DNA from: Luteipulveratus mongoliensis
GTDB lineage: Bacteria; Actinomycetota; Actinomycetes; Actinomycetales; Dermatophilaceae
Direction: 5' to 3'
Assembly (NCBI RefSeq): GCF_001190945.1
Contig: NZ_CP011112.1
Span: 2,232,001-2,296,000 of the forward strand
Length of the DNA: 64,000 nt
Shown: one piece after another, positions 36,665-45,728 of the stretch
How the letters are laid out: every line of letters starts with the position of its first letter
How positions within the stretch are numbered: the first letter of the stretch is position 1
Notes under the pieces: generated by a model
Databases searched by the model: none
Told to the model about the DNA's origin: nothing
The model's input: only the letters and a program-made list of their open reading frames with translations
Translations under genes and position numbers: made by a program

Positions 36665-37443
36665 GCGAACTTCCGGGGCAGCTTACCGACGAGGTCCTGC
36701 ACGGCGATCGGGAAGATTTGCTTGCGGACCACATCGCCCACGCCGCCGCCGGCCGGCGCGGTGAGGAAGTCGAAGCCGACGAACTCGATGTCGATCCACG
36801 CGGCCACCTGACCGTCGGAGATCACGAACGAGCCGAGGCCCTTCTGTCGGAAGAGCGCGCGCCGCGCGCCGTAGGTCCCGTCTTGGTAGAAGACGTCCTG
36901 GCTCACATTCTCCGCGCGGTATCCGTCGCGGGCCTTGTCCCACGCCTTGGTGACCTCGCTGTCGGCGCCGATGCCGCGAAGGTGGACCTTCATCTTGGAC
37001 TTGGCGTCGTCGTACTTGCCCTCGTTGACCTTGACCGAGACGGTGCAGTTGGCGTTCTTGGGCGTCATGCCTCCGCCGTCGATCGACCCGAAGCTGCACG
37101 GGGTCAGCTGCAGGCTCTTGGACTCCGGGAGCATGCCGGTCAGCTGATCGCTGGCGTAGAGCTCGTTGGCGTCCGGCCAGGACGCGAAGTCGACCATGGC
37201 CGAGTCGGGTGCGAGCTTCATGTCCTGCCAAGAGGTGGCCGACGGGACGACCTTGCGGTTGCCGCCCTGCTCCTGCTCACCCGGCTTGTCCTGCTTGTTG
37301 GAGGCGTCGCCTGCGCTCCAGGCCGTCGGGACCGGGCCGCCACCCGACTTGCCATTGCCTCCGCCTCCGCTGCACGCGGTGGTCGCGAGCGTCAGGGCGA
37401 GCAGACCCGCGGCGATGGTGGCGGTGCTGCGACGAGCCGACAT
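36661..37443 (-). CDS. Lipoprotein, paralogue of the secreted neighbour
   Basis: The 260-residue protein has a lipoprotein signal peptide ending TTAC with lipid-modified Cys24, a Gly/Ser-rich spacer, and a domain that parallels the downstream gene (FASWPDANEL, LTPCSFG, NANCTVSV, HLRGIGADS, FYQDGTYGARRAL, AAWIDIEF). Two internal Cys are conserved between the pair. It resembles actinobacterial DUF3558-like lipoproteins only in general layout. ATG 37443 is supported by GGAGGGGAG. It lies 111 bases after the stop of the large ATPase, so co-transcription is plausible. Confidence 0.78.
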   Translation of the reverse strand: MSARRSTATIAAGLLALTLATTACSGGGGNGKSGGGPVPTAWSAGDASNKQDKPGEQEQGGNRKVVPSATSWQDMKLAPDSAMVDFASWPDANELYASDQLTGMLPESKSLQLTPCSFGSIDGGGMTPKNANCTVSVKVNEGKYDDAKSKMKVHLRGIGADSEVTKAWDKARDGYRAENVSQDVFYQDGTYGARRALFRQKGLGSFVISDGQVAAWIDIEFVGFDFLTAPAGGGVGDVVRKQIFPIAVQDLVGKLPRKFA

Positions 37444-37554
37444 GTTCTCCCCTCCGGTGGCCCTGCGAACGAGCTGCCGCGGGCCGTGGTGTGCACAGAT
37501 GTGCGCCAGTATGCCTGCTCGCCCTGGCACCGTGCGGCGTGCCTGTCGCATGTG

Positions 37555-40500
37555 TCATCTGGCGACCTGGACCTCCACCGCACGACCGCGCACGACGAGG
37601 ACACCACGGCCCGGGACCCGTCGGCGTACGTCGGGCAGCCTCGCGCCCAGCAGCTCGCCGTCGTGTCGGTCCGGCTGCAGGATCAGACCGGTCTGGCGCC
37701 GCCGGAGCTCGTGCGCCACGCCGCGGTAGGCGCCCTCGAGGTCGCGGGTCGTGCCGGCCGCGAGGAGTCCGCCTCCGCTGGAGCGGCACCGGCGCAGGTG
37801 CTCGACGGCCATGTCCTGCACCTGATCGCTGACGATCTGCTCGAGGTCATCGAGCACCAGCACGGTGTCGGGGTGCGCCTCGAGGTGCGACCAGACGGCG
37901 TCGGTGTCGTCCCACTCGACGTGCGTCGCCCCGGACGGGAGGCCTTGGTCCGGCAGTGCACCGCCGGTGAGCCACAGGATGGGCGACGTGTCGCGCAGCT
38001 GGCCCACCAGGGTGAGGAGGGTGGTCGTACGGCCGCTGCCGGGAGGGCCGCACACGAGCCCGGCGAGGCCCCAGGTCGGGTCACGGCTCAGACCGACGAC
38101 ATCGAGGTTCTCGCCGCCCAGACCAAGCACCGGGCTGGGGTCATCCGCTCCGCCCGTCAGGTCGGCCAACGAGACCGAGTCCGGCAACGATGCGAACCGT
38201 CGCGGTGGCGTGCCAGCCGGAGGGGGCATCGATGACGCACCGTGCTGAACCGCGGCGGCCTGCGCACGCCCGGACGCGTCGGCGTCCAGCAGGGCGAGCT
38301 GGACCTCTTGAGCATCGGGCAGAAGAAGCGCGCGGCCCGGTGGCATGTCGGCGGGCACCTGGTCCGAACGCAGACCGGCCATGAGCAGGTCCATCTCGTC
38401 GGCCATCCGCAGACAGAGGCGGTGCTGGAGCGTGGCGGACACCCGTGACGAGAGCAGGCTGCGTCCGCCGGTGAGGACGACATGGATGCCGGCGGCCACG
38501 CCGTCCCGCAGAACTTCCAGGAAGAGGTCGTTGACCCGCCCGTTCTCGATCGCTTCGTAGGTCTCCGCGAACGCCTCCCAGCCGTCGACTGCGACCAGGA
38601 TCCGGGGCAGGCTCTCCGCGGCGACGCCTGCGGCCTCTCGGGCGGCGCGATGCTCGGTGAGGTCGGCATGGTGCTCGGCGGCCAGCAGCGCCTGACGCCG
38701 GGCGATCTCCTCCGCGAGCCAGGTGATGAGGCGCACGCCGGCGCCCTCGTCGTCGCGACCGATGACCGCACCGACGTGCGGGAAGTCGTGGAGCGCGCGC
38801 AAGGACCCGCTCGGGTCGAGGACGTAGAGGTGGAGCTCATCCGGTGTGCAGCGGACTGCGAGATCCGTGCACAGGGTGCGCAAGGCGGTGGTCTTGCCGC
38901 AGCGCGGACCGGCCACAACGGCCAGGTGCCCGCCGGCCAGGTCCCAGCCGAGCGGGTCCTGACGCTGGAGGTGTGGCAGGTCGACCAGGCCCAGACGAGC
39001 GTGTGCCGTCGTCACCTGGACCGGCTCGTCGTCCAGTCGGTCGAGCAGGCGGTGTGTCGGGGCGAGTCCGTCGATGGTGCACGTGCCGTCCAGCGGAGCG
39101 AGCCATGGCGAGACCACCGCTGGGATGTCAGCCATCCGTGCTGCCTCGACAGTGGCGTCGACGAGGCACTGCAGGTCGGTCGCACCCGCGGGCGTCTCGC
39201 TTGGTGGCGGCAGCAGCGCTCGACCGGTGATCGGGTCGACCGGCCAGACGGTGACGGATCCTGCGGCACCCAGCGCGTGCCCGCCCACTCTGGCCGTCTG
39301 GAAGGTCACGGTGGGAGACGACGCCGATCGCAGGATGGCGCGGCCCGGCGTCCGACTCGAGATGCGTGCCGCGGCCGGTGAGTCGATGACGTCATCGGAA
39401 TCGGCCGTGTCCCGGACGCGCAGGGCGATCCGCAGGTTGACGTTGGCTCGGATGTCGGTGGACACGACGCCGCCAGGACGCTGGGTCGCGAGCACCAGGT
39501 GGATGCCGAGGGAGCGCCCGACGGCCGCGATGCGCACCAGGCCGTCGATGAAGTCGGGCAGCTCCTCGGCCAGCACCCGGAACTCATCGATCACCAGGAC
39601 GAGCCGGGGGAGCGGCGCTACGTCCGCCATGCCCTGGTAGTCGTCGAGGTCCTTGGCGCCAACCGATCCGAGCAAGCGCTCGCGTCGATGGATCTCGGCG
39701 TCGAGTGAGGTCAGGGCGCGCTGGGTGAGGTGGGCGTCGAGGTCGGTGACCAGGCCGATCGTGTGCGGCAGCCGAGCGCAGTCCTTGAACGCTGCCCCAC
39801 CCTTGTAGTCGACCAGCACGAAGACCATCTCGTCCGGCCGGTTGCCGACGGCGAGCGAGGCGATGAGGGTCTGGAGCAGCTCGGACTTGCCGGACCCTGT
39901 CGTACCGCCGATCAGGGCGTGCGGTCCGTCGGAGGCCAGGTCGATCGTCACCCGACCGTCGGCGCCCAGTCCCAGAAGGGCACGGGTCGTACGCCGCTCG
40001 CTCGCCCAGCCATCGGCCAGAGCCTGTGCATCGGTCGCCCCCTGTATGAGGTCGAGAAGCCTTGCTGCTGAAGGAGGTCCGGCATCCTCGGAGGTTGGCG
40101 TGACGTCCACGCAGGAGGTGATCTCATCGACGATGCCGAGCGTCCAGCCTGCCGCTGGCAGGTCCGGCGTGAACCCCTGGCTCAGCTCGCCACGTAGGAG
40201 TGCCTGGGTGGCCGACACCAGGTCGACCGTCACGGCACACTCGGCAGGAAGGTGCTCGCGCCGCTCGTCGACCGCGACCACCGTGACGCCGTGCTCGTGC
40301 CCATGAGCGAGCACCCCGGCGATGACGGGATGCCGGACGAGGCGGCGCGCACCGTCCAGGATCAGCACGGTGCGGACCGGTGGCGCCGTGTGTCCGAGCC
40401 GCTCCTCGACGGCGACGGAGCGGTCGCCGAGATGGTGCGCGATGAGCTCGTCGTCCTCACCCACGACGAGGACGGTCGCCGGGTCGGCCAGGTCGCGGGA

Positions 40501-41811
40501 CAGGTGGGGCAGCCAGCCGGCCCACGCCCATGCCGGCCGGGTCGCCCGATCGGCGAGCACCACCACGACGTGCACGAACAGGGGTGAGTGCAGCACTGCG
40601 AGCTGACCGAGCAAGCCGTCAACGGCCGCCCGCAGCAGGGCGGTCGCTCCGCTCAGGCCGACGACGCGGTGCTCGGCGAGAGACACCATCACCGGGCATC
40701 CGCCACGGGTCGCCTCGTCGGGCTCGCCGTCGGGGTCGTAGACAGTCACGCCCACGAGCACGATCCCCGTGCCGACGCGCCACCAGAGGTGATCGCCATC
40801 GGTTGGTCGCCGCGGCCAGAGGCGTCCGCGGGAGGCCATCGCACGCATCTCGGCCAGGTCGGGCGCCAGGCGGCGGCGCAGGGTCACGGCTGCCTCGACC
40901 GCCTCCTCGCGGCGCCCCTCCACCCGGTGGCGCTCCCGGTCGTACGACGCCTGGTCGCGTCGGCCGTCGGCGCGCCCCGTGCGCCGGTCGTGCAGGTACT
41001 GGCCCAGCATCATCACGGGACTCATCAGCCCGAAGCCGAGCATCATCATCGACTTCATGGCCAGCGCCATCACCACGGCAAGAGGGATCGGCAGCAGCAT
41101 CATCAGCCAGGGCAGACGATCGTTGCCGTGCCCTCGTGGGGCGCTGGGCAGGTGCAGCTCGATCTCTGGCAGACGTACCGGCTCTCGAGGCGCCCGATGG
41201 ATCTGCCGGCGGCCGGCCACCACGGCCATTCGGGCTTCGGCCCGAGCAGCGGTCTGCAGCCGAAAAGTGCTGCTACCAGCCATGATTCGCTGACCGACGC
41301 GGACGTCACGAGGTACGCCTGCCGCCAGCCGGTCGTCGTCGACGCAGGTGCCGTTGGTCGAGCCCAGGTCAGTCGCGCGCACCTGACCGTGCGCGATCTC
41401 AAGCAGGAGGTGCGAACGTGACAGGTCAGGGTCAGCAACACTCACGGTCTCGGTGGGCGCACGTCCGATGCGGACGGTTGACGCGGTCACCGCAGCGACG
41501 GCACCGGCGTCCGGCCCTTCAGCGACCGCGACCTCGAGCAGTCCCGACGGCGAGGTCGCACGCGGACGGTCGGTCAGGACGACGCCATGAATGAGTGGCG
41601 AGCTGCCCAGGACCGCGTCGTCGTCCACGCGGACTGCGCCTGCGTACACGTCGACGGGCAACGGCAGGTGCGGCGTCAGATGCGGACGTAGGTCGCCCCA
41701 GCGCACGTCGGAAGAAGCGGTGACGACGACCTGGTGGCGTGTCGCGTCGCGGCTGCACACGAGCGTGATGAGGATGCTGGCGAGGTCGTCGCCGTCGGTT
41801 GACGTGGTCAC
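37555..41811 (-). CDS. FHA-FtsK/SpoIIIE membrane ATPase (EccC/EssC-like)
   Basis: The 1418-residue protein has an N-terminal FHA domain (about 113-160, RIGRAP, SRSH, GSTNGT), two membrane helices (about 233-251 and 254-270) and three FtsK/SpoIIIE ATPase modules. P-loops are GGTTGSGKS near 635, AGPRCGKTT near 967 and CGPPGSGRTT near 1253; the third has Arg for the catalytic Lys. The first module has a full Walker B (LVLVIDE near 738). This is the plan of type VII secretion motors, closest to EssC-type with FHA. No WXG100, EccB, EccD or EccE gene is in the window. The likely job is export through the membrane, with two exported paralogues downstream as partners or substrates (inference). Confidence 0.88.
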   Translation of the reverse strand: MTTSTDGDDLASILITLVCSRDATRHQVVVTASSDVRWGDLRPHLTPHLPLPVDVYAGAVRVDDDAVLGSSPLIHGVVLTDRPRATSPSGLLEVAVAEGPDAGAVAAVTASTVRIGRAPTETVSVADPDLSRSHLLLEIAHGQVRATDLGSTNGTCVDDDRLAAGVPRDVRVGQRIMAGSSTFRLQTAARAEARMAVVAGRRQIHRAPREPVRLPEIELHLPSAPRGHGNDRLPWLMMLLPIPLAVVMALAMKSMMMLGFGLMSPVMMLGQYLHDRRTGRADGRRDQASYDRERHRVEGRREEAVEAAVTLRRRLAPDLAEMRAMASRGRLWPRRPTDGDHLWWRVGTGIVLVGVTVYDPDGEPDEATRGGCPVMVSLAEHRVVGLSGATALLRAAVDGLLGQLAVLHSPLFVHVVVVLADRATRPAWAWAGWLPHLSRDLADPATVLVVGEDDELIAHHLGDRSVAVEERLGHTAPPVRTVLILDGARRLVRHPVIAGVLAHGHEHGVTVVAVDERREHLPAECAVTVDLVSATQALLRGELSQGFTPDLPAAGWTLGIVDEITSCVDVTPTSEDAGPPSAARLLDLIQGATDAQALADGWASERRTTRALLGLGADGRVTIDLASDGPHALIGGTTGSGKSELLQTLIASLAVGNRPDEMVFVLVDYKGGAAFKDCARLPHTIGLVTDLDAHLTQRALTSLDAEIHRRERLLGSVGAKDLDDYQGMADVAPLPRLVLVIDEFRVLAEELPDFIDGLVRIAAVGRSLGIHLVLATQRPGGVVSTDIRANVNLRIALRVRDTADSDDVIDSPAAARISSRTPGRAILRSASSPTVTFQTARVGGHALGAAGSVTVWPVDPITGRALLPPPSETPAGATDLQCLVDATVEAARMADIPAVVSPWLAPLDGTCTIDGLAPTHRLLDRLDDEPVQVTTAHARLGLVDLPHLQRQDPLGWDLAGGHLAVVAGPRCGKTTALRTLCTDLAVRCTPDELHLYVLDPSGSLRALHDFPHVGAVIGRDDEGAGVRLITWLAEEIARRQALLAAEHHADLTEHRAAREAAGVAAESLPRILVAVDGWEAFAETYEAIENGRVNDLFLEVLRDGVAAGIHVVLTGGRSLLSSRVSATLQHRLCLRMADEMDLLMAGLRSDQVPADMPPGRALLLPDAQEVQLALLDADASGRAQAAAVQHGASSMPPPAGTPPRRFASLPDSVSLADLTGGADDPSPVLGLGGENLDVVGLSRDPTWGLAGLVCGPPGSGRTTTLLTLVGQLRDTSPILWLTGGALPDQGLPSGATHVEWDDTDAVWSHLEAHPDTVLVLDDLEQIVSDQVQDMAVEHLRRCRSSGGGLLAAGTTRDLEGAYRGVAHELRRRQTGLILQPDRHDGELLGARLPDVRRRVPGRGVLVVRGRAVEVQVAR

Positions 41812-42015
41812 GCGGCGGAGTATCGACCGGGGAGTGCCTGGTCTGCAGAGGTGCCTGTGGACAACTACCGAGAAGCGACCCGAATGGTCACGTCACCGTC
41901 TGTGATTGGTCAAGGCTGAGTAAAGACCCCTGTGCATACCGCCACGGGCGTCTCCGGGTGACTTTCATAGCCGCGGACGTCGCCTGCAGGGGGCACGACA
42001 GGGAGTGGGGCGCGC
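41812..42015. promoter_or_regulatory. Divergent intergenic region between the FtsK-like and Tad operons
   Basis: These 204 bases separate two long operons transcribed outward and must hold both promoters. The stretch 41895-41945 is richer in A/T than the rest (TGATTGGTCAAGGCTGAGTAAAG), a likely core-promoter zone, but no hexamer pair is good enough to name. GGGAGTGGGG before ATG 42016 is the cpaF ribosome-binding site. Confidence 0.4.
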
Positions 42016-43242
42016 ATGGAGGGGATCCAGCTCATCGAGGGCGAGGTCCGTGAGCTGATCCGTCGGCAACGGCTCGACCCGGGGCGCGATCACGGCGAGC
42101 TGCGCGCCCTCGTCCGCGAGGTCGTACAGGACTACGAGGAGCGCAGCCTGCACGGCGGGCTCGTCCCGCTGGCCGACCGGGATGTCGCGACGAGAGCCGT
42201 GCTCGACGCGGTCGTGGGCTACGGCCCGCTGCAGCCCTACCTGGACGATCCGACGATCGAGGAGATCTGGATCAACGAGCCGGCACGGGTGTTCGTCGCT
42301 CGTGACGGCGTCGCCGAGCTCACGCCGACGATCCTCACCGACGAGCAGGTCAAGTACCTCGTCGAGCGGATGCTCAAGCCGTCCGGCCGCCGGATCGACC
42401 TGTCCTCGCCCTTCGTCGACGCGGCGCTCCCGGACGGGTCGCGGCTGCACGTCGCGATTCCCGATGTCACACGGGCTCACTGGATGGTCAACATCCGCAA
42501 GTTCGTGGTCCGTGCACATGGTCTCGAGGACCTGGTGCGGATGGGCACGCTCACCCAGCCGGCGGCCCGATTCCTTTCAGCCTGTGTGGCTTCCGGCCTC
42601 AACATCCTGGTCGCGGGCGGGACTCAAGCCGGCAAGACCACCATGCTCAACTGCCTTGGCGCCGCCATCCCCTCCAACGAGCGGGTGGTGTCGTGCGAGG
42701 AGGTCTTCGAGCTCAAGCTCCCGTTGCGCGACTGGGCGGCCATGCAGTGCCGGCAGCCCAGCCTCGAGGGCACCGGTGAGATCCCGCTTCGTCGCCTCGT
42801 CAAGGAGGCGTTGCGGATGCGACCGTCGCGGATCATCGTCGGCGAGGTCCGCCAGGAAGAGAGCCTGGACCTGCTCATCGCGCTCAACAGCGGTCTGCCT
42901 GGGATGTGCACGATCCACGCCAACAGCGCTCGCGAGGCCGTCATCAAGATGTGCACGCTGCCGCTGCTGGCCGGCTCCAACGTGAGCAGCCGGTTCGTGG
43001 TCCCCACCGTCGCGAGCGCGGTCGACATCGTGGTGCAGATCGCCCTCGAACGTGACGGCCGCCGCCGCGTCCGCGAGATCGTCGCGGTGCCCGGCCGCGC
43101 CGAGGGAGACGTGGTCGAGCTCGCTGAGCTGTTCGTGACCCGCGGTGGTCGGCTGGTCCGCGGCGACGGCTTCCCGCCGCACCAGGACCGCTTCGAACGA
43201 GCCGGGTACGACGCCATCGAGCTGCTCCGGGATGTCGCATGA
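42016..43242 (+). CDS. cpaF: Tad pilus secretion ATPase CpaF/TadA
   Basis: The 408-residue protein is the hexameric type II/IV secretion ATPase that powers Tad pilus assembly. It has the N-terminal helical domain, the segment VGYGPLQPYLDDPTIEEIWIN, Walker A AGGTQAGKTT near residue 200, an Asp-box strand (VVSCEEVFELKL), Walker B RIIVGEVRQEE and His-box MCTIHANSA. All catalytic elements are present. It heads a run of genes joined by four-base overlaps (ATGA at tadB), so the downstream membrane proteins are its direct partners. Confidence 0.95.
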   Translation: MEGIQLIEGEVRELIRRQRLDPGRDHGELRALVREVVQDYEERSLHGGLVPLADRDVATRAVLDAVVGYGPLQPYLDDPTIEEIWINEPARVFVARDGVAELTPTILTDEQVKYLVERMLKPSGRRIDLSSPFVDAALPDGSRLHVAIPDVTRAHWMVNIRKFVVRAHGLEDLVRMGTLTQPAARFLSACVASGLNILVAGGTQAGKTTMLNCLGAAIPSNERVVSCEEVFELKLPLRDWAAMQCRQPSLEGTGEIPLRRLVKEALRMRPSRIIVGEVRQEESLDLLIALNSGLPGMCTIHANSAREAVIKMCTLPLLAGSNVSSRFVVPTVASAVDIVVQIALERDGRRRVREIVAVPGRAEGDVVELAELFVTRGGRLVRGDGFPPHQDRFERAGYDAIELLRDVA

Positions 43243-44105
43243 CGGGCGCGCTGCTGGGCCTCGTCCTGGGGCTCGGGCTGTTCTGCGTGTGGTGGTCGTG
43301 CTGGCCGCAGACGGCGAAGCAGGTCGAGACCCGCAAACCGACCTACGCCGACCGTCTTCACGACGAGATCGTGCAGGCCGGCATGCTGTCCCTCACCGTC
43401 ACTCGGCTCCTCCTGGCTTGCGCCGCAACGGGTTTCGTCGTCGGCGCGCTCGTGCTGGCCGTCACGGGAGTTGCGCCGCTCGGACTCGGAGCGGCCGCGG
43501 CGGCGGGCTACGCACCCGTTGGCCTGGTGAAGTCGCGAGCCCGTCGTCGACGTAGCCAGCTGCGTGAGGTGTGGCCCGACGTGGTCGACCACATCGCCTC
43601 CGCTGTGCGAGCCGGCCTGGCCCTGCCGGAGTCCCTGAGCCAGCTCGCGGTCCGTGGTCCCGAAGAGCTGCGACCGGCCTTCGCCGACTTCGCGCAGGAC
43701 TACCGCACGACCGGTCGCTTCCAGGACTGCTTGGACAGCCTGAAGTCCCGTCTCAGCGACCCGGTGGCGGATCGGCTCATCGAGTCCTTGCGGATCGCAC
43801 GGGAGGTCGGTGGCACTGACCTCGGCCGCCTGCTGAGGACCCTGTCGACCTTCCTGCGCGAGGACGCTCGCACCCGCGCCGAGCTCGAGGCACGGCAGAG
43901 CTGGACCATCAACGCAGCTCGGCTGGCCCTCGCCGCTCCATGGGTCGTCCTCGCCATGCTCGCGACCAGGGGAGACTCACTGTCGGTCTACCGCGAGCCG
44001 GCCGGCGTGATGGTGCTGCTGGTCGGTGGCGCGGTGTCGTTCGCTGCCTACCGGATCATGCGGCGGATCGGTCAGCTGCCCGAGGAAGTCCGGGTGCTCC
44101 GATGA
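43239..44105 (+). CDS. tadB: Tad membrane platform protein TadB
   Basis: The 288-residue protein has the type II secretion F domain (about 115-245, DVVDHIASAVRAGLALPESL and a second half with IAREVGGTDLGRLLRTLSTFL) flanked by N-terminal helices (1-20, 50-85) and C-terminal helices (about 225-275). With TadC it forms the inner-membrane platform rotated by CpaF. The start overlaps cpaF (ATGA) and its stop overlaps tadC (ATGA). Confidence 0.92.
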   Translation: MTGALLGLVLGLGLFCVWWSCWPQTAKQVETRKPTYADRLHDEIVQAGMLSLTVTRLLLACAATGFVVGALVLAVTGVAPLGLGAAAAAGYAPVGLVKSRARRRRSQLREVWPDVVDHIASAVRAGLALPESLSQLAVRGPEELRPAFADFAQDYRTTGRFQDCLDSLKSRLSDPVADRLIESLRIAREVGGTDLGRLLRTLSTFLREDARTRAELEARQSWTINAARLALAAPWVVLAMLATRGDSLSVYREPAGVMVLLVGGAVSFAAYRIMRRIGQLPEEVRVLR

Positions 44106-45037
44106 GTGCGCTCGCGTGGTCGTGGCCCGGTGCCTTGCTGGGCGCGGCCCTCGGGGTCGGCATCCTGCTCGTCTACCGCGGTCTGCCGATGCGGCGCCGG
44201 CCCGATCTGATGACTCGGGTCGAGCCCTACATCAGGGACAGTCCGCGGCCCTCGCGGCTGCTGGCCTCCGGGCAGGCGGATCTCGGGGTGCATCACCTGC
44301 TTGCGCCACTGCTGCACCGCCTGGGTGCCGCTGTCGACTCGACGCTCGGCGGTGCGGTGTCCGTACGCCGGCGCCTGGAGCGGGCAGGGCAGCCCACCGA
44401 CGTCGAGGGCTTCCGTGCACAGCAGGCCCTGTGGGGCGTGCTCGCCGGTCTGGCCGCTGCCGTCATCGGCTCACTGCGCTGGATGAGCGACGGCGCCTCA
44501 CTGGTCAGCGCACTCGCGCTCGTGGTCGTGTCGGTGATGGGAGGGATCGTCGCTCGAGACCAGGCGCTGACTCGAGCAGCGCGGCGCCGCGAGGAGCGCA
44601 TCCTGGCCGAGTTCCCTTCTGTCGCAGAGATGCTGGCGCTGGCGGTCACGGCTGGCGAAGGTGCGGCGGCCGCTTTGGATCGGGTGGCCCGACTCTCGTC
44701 GGGTGAGCTGTCCGGTGAGCTGGGCCGATGCCTGGCCGACGCCCGAGCCGGCGCGACCTTGCCGGAGGCTCTGCAAGGACTGGCTGATCGCACCGGCATC
44801 GCCAGCCTCGCCAGGTTTGTCGACGGCATCGTCGTTGCTGTCGAACGTGGGACGCCGCTTGCGGATGTGATGCGCGCCCAGGCCCAGGACGCCCGAGACG
44901 CCAGCAAGCAGCTCCTGATCGAGGAGGGCGGCAAGCGCGAGATCGCGATGATGATTCCTGTCGTCTTCCTCGTCCTGCCAGTCACGATCTTGTTCGCGGT
45001 CTATCCAGGACTCAACGAGCTCAGGCTGTCGCTGTGA
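44102..45037 (+). CDS. tadC: Tad membrane platform protein TadC
   Basis: The 311-residue protein is the second type II secretion F-domain platform protein (core about 170-290, FPSVAEMLALAVTAGEGAAAALD and GKREIAMMIPVVFLVLPVTIL), with an N-terminal helix (3-26) and two helices near 105-150. ATG 44102 lies within the tadB stop; a longer in-frame extension to 43940 sits inside tadB and is rejected. The pilin gene follows after 53 bases. Confidence 0.9.
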   Translation: MSALAWSWPGALLGAALGVGILLVYRGLPMRRRPDLMTRVEPYIRDSPRPSRLLASGQADLGVHHLLAPLLHRLGAAVDSTLGGAVSVRRRLERAGQPTDVEGFRAQQALWGVLAGLAAAVIGSLRWMSDGASLVSALALVVVSVMGGIVARDQALTRAARRREERILAEFPSVAEMLALAVTAGEGAAAALDRVARLSSGELSGELGRCLADARAGATLPEALQGLADRTGIASLARFVDGIVVAVERGTPLADVMRAQAQDARDASKQLLIEEGGKREIAMMIPVVFLVLPVTILFAVYPGLNELRLSL

Positions 45038-45090
45038 CCGGCTGATACAGACCACCAATCATGTGACGTACCAACTTCATCGGAGGAAAG

Positions 45091-45309
45091 ATGCAGACCA
45101 ACCGCACCCTGAGCGACCGCCTCGCTCGCACCATGCTCACCGCACGCCACCGCTTCACGGCGCACGCCGAGCGTGATCGCGGGGATGTGCCCGGATGGGT
45201 CCTGATCACCATCATGACCGCCGGACTCGTGACCGGGTTGTGGGCCATCGCCGGTCCTGCTCTGAAGCGCATGTTCAGCGACGCGGTCAACGGCGTCTCC
45301 GGCCCGTGA
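45091..45309 (+). CDS. Flp-type pilin with non-canonical processing site
   Basis: The 72-residue precursor has a basic leader of 31 residues ending RDRG, then DVPGWVLITIMTAGLVTGLW and an amphipathic C terminus, the layout of actinobacterial Flp/Tad major pilins. If cleaved after Gly31 the mature protein starts DVPGW: position 5 is Trp, not the Glu typical of Flp and type IV pilins. GGAGG before the ATG predicts strong translation, fitting a structural subunit. The stop overlaps the first TadE gene (GTGA). No prepilin peptidase gene is in the window. Confidence 0.85.
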   Translation: MQTNRTLSDRLARTMLTARHRFTAHAERDRGDVPGWVLITIMTAGLVTGLWAIAGPALKRMFSDAVNGVSGP

Positions 45310-45728
45310 CCCGACCCCTCGGTCGGTGGGCCGAGGCCAGCGCTGAGGGCCGTCGACGGCGCGAACGTGGTTCTGCCGTCGCTGAATTCGCGATGGTCAG
45401 CACCCTGGTGATCGTGCTGTTCATGGCGGCGTTCCAGCTGGGCTTCGCGCTGCACGTGCGCAACACCTTGATCGCCCATGCGAGCGAAGGTGCCCGCTAC
45501 GGCGCTCGTGCCGACAGCTCGCCGGGACAGGGGGCGGACCGCGCGCGTCAGCTCATCCGGACCAGCCTGTCCGGCCGCTTCGCGCGTCACGTCAGCGCGA
45601 CGCGGACCACGGAAGGTGGCGCGGCGGTCGTACGCGTCACGGTCGTTGCCCCGATGCCTGTGTTCGGCCCGTTCGGGCCGGGCGGCGAGCTCAAGGTCAG
45701 CGGGCGCGCCTACGCGGAGGACCAGTGA
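45306..45728 (+). CDS. tadE: TadE-family pseudopilin
   Basis: The 140-residue protein has a basic leader, prepilin-type cleavage motif RGSAVAEF with Glu at mature position 5, one membrane helix (about 28-48, VSTLVIVLFMAAFQLGFAL) and an extracytoplasmic strand-rich domain with ARYGARADSSPGQGADRA. TadE-like pseudopilins prime or cap the Tad pilus. The GTG overlaps the pilin stop, and the next gene overlaps its stop in turn (GTGA). Confidence 0.9.
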   Translation: MTRPLGRWAEASAEGRRRRERGSAVAEFAMVSTLVIVLFMAAFQLGFALHVRNTLIAHASEGARYGARADSSPGQGADRARQLIRTSLSGRFARHVSATRTTEGGAAVVRVTVVAPMPVFGPFGPGGELKVSGRAYAEDQ

